DNA from: Massariosphaeria phaeospora
Taxonomy: Eukaryota; Ascomycota; Dothideomycetes; Pleosporales
Assembly (NCBI GenBank): GCA_011032825.1
Contig: JAADJZ010000009.1
Span: 1-64,000, forward strand
DNA: 64,000 bases
Direction: 5' to 3'
In this document: one piece after another, positions 58,368 to 64,000 of the stretch
How positions within the stretch are numbered: position 1 is the stretch's first letter
Layout: each line of letters begins with the position of its first letter
The notes under the pieces: model-generated
What the model was told of the DNA's origin: nothing
The model's input: only the letters and a program-made list of their open reading frames with translations
Databases searched by the model: none
Program-made: the position numbers and the translations under genes

Positions 58368-60231
58368 ACGTACTTTACGAGCTCGCTAGACACACAGGTT
58401 CGCCAAACACTTTTGCTAAGCTCCTACCAAAACTACTCTATTCTAGCGCAAAACAGCTTACTTTAGCTTTATATAGAGCAATCTAACCTAAGATATTATT
58501 TAAAGTTTACTTTTGCTACTTGCTTACACGTACGTGCGTTATGCCTAGTTTAACTGCACTATTTACACTACCTTTGAAATAGTTCACCTGCTTTAGCGCG
58601 CACTTGCGTTTTTAGCTTTTTTTTATTACTACGCGCTCTAAACTCTTTTAGAGCAGTTAAACGAGTTTTATTTTCAACTATCAAAGTTTTTTCTACTTAA
58701 ACTTGCTTTCTTTTATGCGATCTACGTTGCGTAGCAGCTTTATTTGCTGCTTAAAGCTTTGCGATTTTCTTTTGCGCTAACACTAGCTTGTACGCGATAA
58801 TAGCTGCTTTCTTTAAAACTTTTTTAAAGGCTTTTACTATAGACGTTAGTAAGCTATTTATATGCTTTTAAATTTTTGCCTTTACAAGCGTCAATTGCAA
58901 CTTTAGTTTAAAAGTATTGCTTAGAGTTTGCAACTGCTAAGGCTTGTTGTTAATAGACAGTAGTAGTAATAGAGTACGCAACTAGACGTTAAAAGCTGTT
59001 ATAACTTGTTCTAGGTTAAATAGAACTAATCTAGCGCTTTGAAACTTTTTTTAGATATTACTAGAAGTAATTGCTGCATTATAGGCGCGTATAAAGCATA
59101 GTAGAAACTTAAGTTTTGTAATGTAAGTAATTTGGTTGCGCATGAGATTTTTAGCTTAGCGCCTGTACGCTTTTTTCAAAGAAGCAAAACAACTTACATT
59201 AAGAAGCTATAGAAAGTGCGATAAGTGCGAAAGCATATAAATAGTAATAATCTTGTTTTTCTTGTAGTATTGCTAGAATGCGAGCAAGTTATAGCTTTTA
59301 TAGCCGTTAATTGCGAGTAGTTAGTAGGCACCAACTACTCTTTTCTTTGTATACTTATTAAAGTGCTTTAACTACTATAAGCTAAGCTTATTTGTTGTCT
59401 AGCCGTTTTTAGAAACTGCAATAACCTAGTTTTAAAGCAGATTCTTTTCTTTGTACTAGGCAAAGAAGTAATAGCAGCTTTTAAAGATAATAAAAAGTAG
59501 AATAGCTTACTTTGTTGCGTTAATGCTTTGGATAACTGTTGTTTATTTTCTATTACTTTGCTGTATTGCCTTTAGCTGTCCTCGTTTCTCTAAAGCTGTA
59601 ACAACTGCTTTAGTTGTTATCTAGCCTATTATAAAGCTTGTTTTGTTAAAGTTATACGTGTTTTTATCTTAGATGCCGTACTTAGCCTTAATGTTAGCTA
59701 CTAGGCTAAACTAGCTTTAGATAACCTTCGAGTTCTCGCAAAGCGCTTTTTTATAATTGTACTTGCGATTAAACTTTATTGTAAACTTAAAGCAGTGCTT
59801 AACCTACGTACTAGGCTAGTTTAAGCTAACCTAGCTTAAATTGCGCTTTGCGCGCAAGGAATTGGCTATATTAGCTACAGCTGCAAGCCTAGAAAGAAAT
59901 TCGCGCGTAATAAGCTTAAGTATATACTCAACAACTACGCTCTCTTTAGTTTTTGTTAGATTTATTAATTTAGGCTTGTAATCTGCTTGTAAAGACCGTT
60001 TAGCGCGTTAATTGCTTAGTGTTGCTTAAGAGACGTTATAGATAGCTGCAGCGCGTTGCAAAAAAAGTGTCGCGTTTTGTTTAAAAGCTTAAAAAGCAGT
60101 TTGTATCTAACGTTTATTAGAAAGCTCTATCTAGTGTTGTTGTAGAAGCATCGTGTACATAGGTAGAGTTGGTAAAGGCTTAGCAAAAGTATTCGGCGAA
60201 CCTGTGTATCTAGCGAGCTCGTAAAGTACGT
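58368..60231 (-). mobile_element. Fot1/pogo-like DNA transposon, full length, RIP-degraded
   Basis: 1,864 bp with terminal inverted repeats of 60 bp or more (ACGTACTTTACGAGCTCGCT at both ends) and TA on both sides (58,366-58,367, 60,232-60,233). The minus strand encodes a decayed Fot1-type transposase: ITREFLSRLAAVANIANSL (DNA-binding region) and YNFNKTSFIIG, the RIP-altered form of the family YNFDETGFMMG box containing a catalytic Asp. Length equals that of intact Fot1 relatives. Confidence 0.88.
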
Positions 60232-61379
60232 TATATTAAAAAGCTTGAAAATTAATTAGCAGAAATAACCAAGCGGAAATTGCGCAAATAGAAGCGGATT
60301 TAGCATAGCAGTATAATAAAGTATAGTAACGAATTAGCGTAAGTAGCTGCTAAAGCGTTTACAGCGCTTTAGCTATTAAAGAAAACGCGTAGTAAAAAGA
60401 GTTAAGAAAAAGCACAACTAGCTTTACGGCGCTGTAGAAACTATAGTAATACAAAACACAATGCCCAAACCTACTAAAAGAATACAAAAAAAGTTTTTAA
60501 ATCTAAAGCTAGCACAACGTACGCAGGTTTCTTGTTTAATAGCAATTAATTTAATGTTCTTTGAAATAAGTTGGTTGTGCTAAGCATTTTTAGCTAAGTT
60601 ACTAGTTTAGCCAAGTTACTAATAGTTTACGTTACTAAAAATTATAGTTTACACTAATTACAAAAACTTTTTATACTTTACTATAGCGAAGTTACTAACG
60701 AAGCAACATGTTTGCTAGGCGAATATTTTTTCTAAATACAACCTAAAGTTTGTATACTACTTTAAAGTAGCTAATAAAAAAGCAAACGCATTTTTACAAA
60801 AAGATTAAGATTTTTTTCAAAACTAAAACAATGTCTAGCTAAAAAGCCGCGAATTCTAACTTCTCAAACTAACTAGTGTGTTAAATAAAAATAATATTAC
60901 AAAAAACACTTTAGGCGTAGTTCGCGCGTTCCTGCTCTATAGCACAAAAAACAATTTAAAAAATAATACAAAAAGCTGTTTTTAGATAAACTATAAAATA
61001 GAAAAGTTTAAAAAAACAATTTGTACTAGAAAACCTTAGAAGCCGTAAAGAAAAGTTAAACTAAAGAAAGTACTCGTAAGAAGTTTCTTTTGAGCTTTTA
61101 ATTAAAAGCGTTTTTAGCAAATTGCGCTATTAAAAACAACGCGCTTCTCTACTAAAAAAGAAAATAAGTGCCGAAAACGTATTAACTGCGTACTAAATTA
61201 ATTTTTAAAGCTTATAACCTACTTATCGCAAGGCACCTAAGCAAAAAAAACACTTACAATATTCTCAAAAGAAATTTCTTCTAGCTAGAAATAAGCTCGA
61301 ACATTTGATAGTACATTGCTAACTACTATGCGTGTAAACAAGCGAAACTATAGTAAAAAATAAAAAGTAGCTTTCTCTA

Positions 61380-62440
61380 CTTGCTTTTTGTTCTAGATAA
61401 AATTTAAAAAGAATTGTTTATAGATTTTATTACAAACCTGTTGAAAAACAACGAATGTACAAACTTACTAGTTATTACAAACTAATTAAGCAAGAATATA
61501 ATCTTAATCTCTATAGCAAAAATTAACATAGCAACTGTAGCAAAAGTATTTATTAAAAAAGTAGTAGCTTACTACTAGCTTTCTAACGCTATTGTTTTTA
61601 ACTAAAAAGCACAATTTGTAAGTAAATTCTAGAAAACGCTTTGCAAAAAGCTTAAAATCGTAAAGCAACTATCTACAGCCTTTTAATTAAAAACTAACCA
61701 AGCTACGAAAAAAGCAAATTTAATAATCAAAACTATTTTAAAACCGTTTGTAAACTAGAACTAGAAAAACTAAGCGCAGCTATGCTCTATCGTACAAATC
61801 GCAATTTAAAAACAAAAAATAGTGTTAACAAAAGTAAGCTCTTTTTTTCTGCAGCATAGCTATAAAATAAACTTAATTTAGCTTTAAGCAAAAAAAAAAG
61901 CGAACACGCTCTACTAGGCAACTTTAGACTCTAAGCAAAGCGCAGCGAAAATAGCTAAAAAAATAAAAAAAGTTATTAACTTTGCGCAAGCTGCTATGGC
62001 GGAAGCTTAACAAAAGCAAAAAAAACAAGCAAATAAACATAGAAAAGAAGCGCTTTTGCTTTGAGTAAAAAACAAAGTCTAGTTGCAGTATAGCAAATAC
62101 ATCTCTAATAAACGCTTAAGTAAAAAACTTAACTAGAAAAATAGCAAGTATACAGTTTTAAAAGTTAAATTCTTAAACAATGTCGTTTTGAATACTCTAC
62201 TAAAGATAAATCTAATATTTCTAATAAATAAGCTTAGACTTGCAGTAAACAATTTTTTAAAAAGCTAGCTAGTATTTAATTAGCGCTTAGAAAGCGTTAC
62301 CGTAGAAAGCAAGTAAAAATAGCTAGTTAAGCGCATTACTAGCGAGCGCTAAAAAAAAGTCGAAAAAAGCCAAAAGCTAAAATATTAGGTTAAATAAACT
62401 AGCTATAACTAGCTTATATAGAAACTAGCGCTAGAATTCG
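61380..62440 (+). pseudogene. Integrase core and chromodomain-like tail of the inner gypsy element
   Basis: Through-stop reading gives LDFI/FIDFITNLL, a region like TNLLVITN, the spaced Asp/Asn and Glu-containing segments of a retroviral-type integrase, then an Ala/Lys-rich linker (AKIAKKIKKVINFAQAAMAE) and a C-terminal segment of chromodomain character. Stops throughout. Confidence 0.65.
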
Positions 62441-63696
62441 AAAACACAAAAGCTTTATTTACTTAGTAATAATTTTAGCAGCTTACTAGAACGCTAATAA
62501 GAAATTGCTAAAAAACTTTTAAAACAGCACGCTTTTAAAAAAAACGCTAGAACAAAAGCAAGCTTTTTAAAAATATCGCTAATAATAACACAAAGAAAAC
62601 TGCTTTTACTATAAGTTACGAAAAAAGCTTATGTAATAGACTAGAAGCCTAATAAAAAGCTTTAGTTGTAGAACTTTAGTAGCTATTAACGCTGTACGTA
62701 ACAGCTTCAACGATACTCAAAAAAGCTTCGCTAGTTTCTAGTTAACGAAAGCTTTCTAGTATTAAGTTTTTACATAGCTTTCAAAAGCGCTTCGTAGGTG
62801 CTCTAAAAGCTAACTAACTATAAAGTATATAAAGCTTTTTTGTTCGCGCTGTAGATAAACTCTATCGAATTTATTATATTTTACATTAGAACTAGCTATT
62901 TTTGGCAATTTTCTTTTAATACATAAGCGTTATAACAAGCAAAGCAAGTTATTTTAAAACTACGCTTAAAAAGCATTATGTAAAGCTTAAAGTAGTAATT
63001 TATATTCTTTACGCAATAAGCGTAAAAGATTTAATTTTTATAAACAAGCGCGTAATTTTTTAAGTTACTTTTTTTTTAAGTTGCTTTTTGCTTTTTTTTT
63101 GCAAGTAGCAGAAACGCAACTAGCTGCTTGTTAGCAAAGCTAACATTACTAACTTTTAAATTAACAAAAGCTTTAACTTTATGCTAACGCTTTAACTAGC
63201 GCAACGTAAAAACAAGCGTAAACAAGCTAGCCAACGCAAATAGCTTTTTTAAAGTAGTATTTTTTTTTACTATAATAAAGCAGAAGCTGCGAAAACGCGC
63301 AGAAGCGAGAATAGCAAAGCAAAAGCTGCAAAAAAAGTAGCTAAAAAGTTTGTAGTTAAAAGAAAAAGCTTATAACAAGTGCAAGTAGCTTTAGTTGCTA
63401 CCTTGCTAGAGCAAGAATTCTCTAAAGAATTTTTCTAAAAGCTTAAGCGTTTTTGTGTTTACTTTAACAAACGCAAAAAAGCTTATGTAATAAGCGAATA
63501 TCTAATAAAATGCTTTAGCTACTAGGCTTTAGTTAAAGCAATTTTGTACAAAATTGCTTTGCTAACTTCTAGCTAAGCTTTAACAAATTCTAGCGCAGCG
63601 CAAAAAGTATAAAAAGCTTTTTTATTTTATAGATAAAATCGCATTAATTTATTACTTTCTATATTAGAGCTTGCTTACTTTGGCAATTTTTTTACA

Positions 63697-64000
63697 GCAA
63701 AGTTGCGTACTTAGTAGTACGCTAGAAAATAAGTAGAAAGTACTTATTAATAGGTATAAGTTAGGTTATAAGTTGCACAAACTTTAAGTTAAAATTAAGT
63801 TAAAGTTAACCTAGCGTAGGTAGAAGTTAAGTTAGAGTAGTTAAAGTTTTAAGTTAGAAATTAAGTTAGAGTTACCTAAATAGTTAAGAAACTATAATAA
63901 ATAAATGTAATAAATATACATAGAAAACTTAATATTAATATAAGTAGTAAATATTATGTAAAACTTAACTACAACTTTAAGCTTTAACTACTTTAACTTA
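63697..64000. other. RIP-degraded DNA at the window end, repeat shared with 40.4 kb
   Basis: It begins with the right GCAAA target copy, then repeats the AGTACGCTAG…GGTATAAGTTAGGTTA sequence of 40,374-40,510 and ends in AAGTTA-rich repeats. No genes. Confidence 0.65.

Larger units (their letters stand above)
52469..62918 (+). mobile_element. Inner gypsy LTR retrotransposon, inserted in the RNase H region of the outer one
   Basis: LTRs 52,469-52,755 and 62,632-62,918 are both 287 bp and start TGTAATA. Plus-strand relics: gag before 53,830; a CCHC knuckle near 54,905-54,960 with the His changed to Tyr; RT 56,030-56,330; RNase H about 56,680-56,930; integrase core about 61,380-61,850; a chromodomain-like tail to about 62,440. 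It holds a foldback element (53,835-54,749) and a Fot1 element (58,368-60,231), plus a segment related to 48.8 kb. A 5-bp target duplication is not clear (CTTAC left, ATACA right). Confidence 0.88.
49058..63696 (+). mobile_element. Outer gypsy LTR retrotransposon of the nest, with GCAAA target duplication
   Basis: LTRs at 49,058-49,268 and 63,486-63,696 are both 211 bp and begin TGTAATAAGCG; they end TTACA. The flanks GCAAA (49,053-49,057) and GCAAA (63,697-63,701) are an exact 5-bp target duplication. RT remains at about 51,690-52,000; RNase H starts after it, is interrupted at 52,469 by the inner gypsy element, and resumes at about 62,940-63,060. Own sequence adds to only about 4.2 kb, so most of the integrase region has been deleted. 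Confidence 0.88.

Overview
The window comes from a filamentous ascomycete (Pezizomycotina) nuclear genome. The signs are genes with short introns of about 44-160 bp with GT..AG ends and CTAAC-like branch sites, typical fungal families (MCT-type MFS transporter, PTH11-like receptors, multi-exon P450, berberine-bridge-type FAD oxidase), and a very AT-rich half carrying the C-to-T signature of repeat-induced point mutation (RIP). I cannot fix the class or species.

Layout. 1-716: a truncated Fot1/pogo transposon sitting inside the right end of a hAT transposon. 717-33.6 kb: a gene island of normal composition. It holds two divergent genes of unknown function (1.8-5.0 kb), a monocarboxylate-type transporter (10.2-11.5 kb), a small basic protein (12.1-12.6 kb), a secreted Asp-box sialidase/GH93-like protein (14.6-15.8 kb), a noncoding hairpin array (16.5-18.3 kb), a small CCCH-zinc-finger-like protein (18.5-19.1 kb), a PTH11-like membrane receptor (20.6-22.0 kb), and a cluster of tailoring-type genes (23.4-33.6 kb): FAD-linked oxidase, P450, O-methyltransferase, a second (frameshifted) PTH11-like gene and the first 69 codons of a UbiA-type prenyltransferase. 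33.6-64 kb: RIP-degraded transposons only. One hAT lies inside another, then comes a Ty3/gypsy element (40.8-48.0 kb), then a nest in which a gypsy element (49.1-63.7 kb) contains a second gypsy element (52.5-62.9 kb), which in turn contains a long-TIR foldback element and a Fot1 element.

How the genes may work together: P450 and O-methyltransferase share a divergent promoter, and with the FAD oxidase and prenyltransferase remnant they look like part of a secondary-metabolite cluster for a prenylated or oxidised small molecule. No core synthase is in the window. The prenyltransferase is cut by the outer hAT insertion, so the cluster appears broken at the edge of the RIP-affected region.

The most unusual object is the array at 16.6-17.65 kb. 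About 20 copies of a conserved 13-bp quasi-palindromic core (CGAATGAATTTCG) are each flanked by different but mutually complementary arms. Where arm pairing is imperfect, the mismatch is nearly always A opposite C on the plus strand, which would be a G-U wobble in a minus-strand RNA. This suggests a long minus-strand RNA made of serial hairpins with a constant tip, ending near a T10 tract. I recognise no described family in it. All gene models were spliced by hand; coordinates of weak splice sites may be off.
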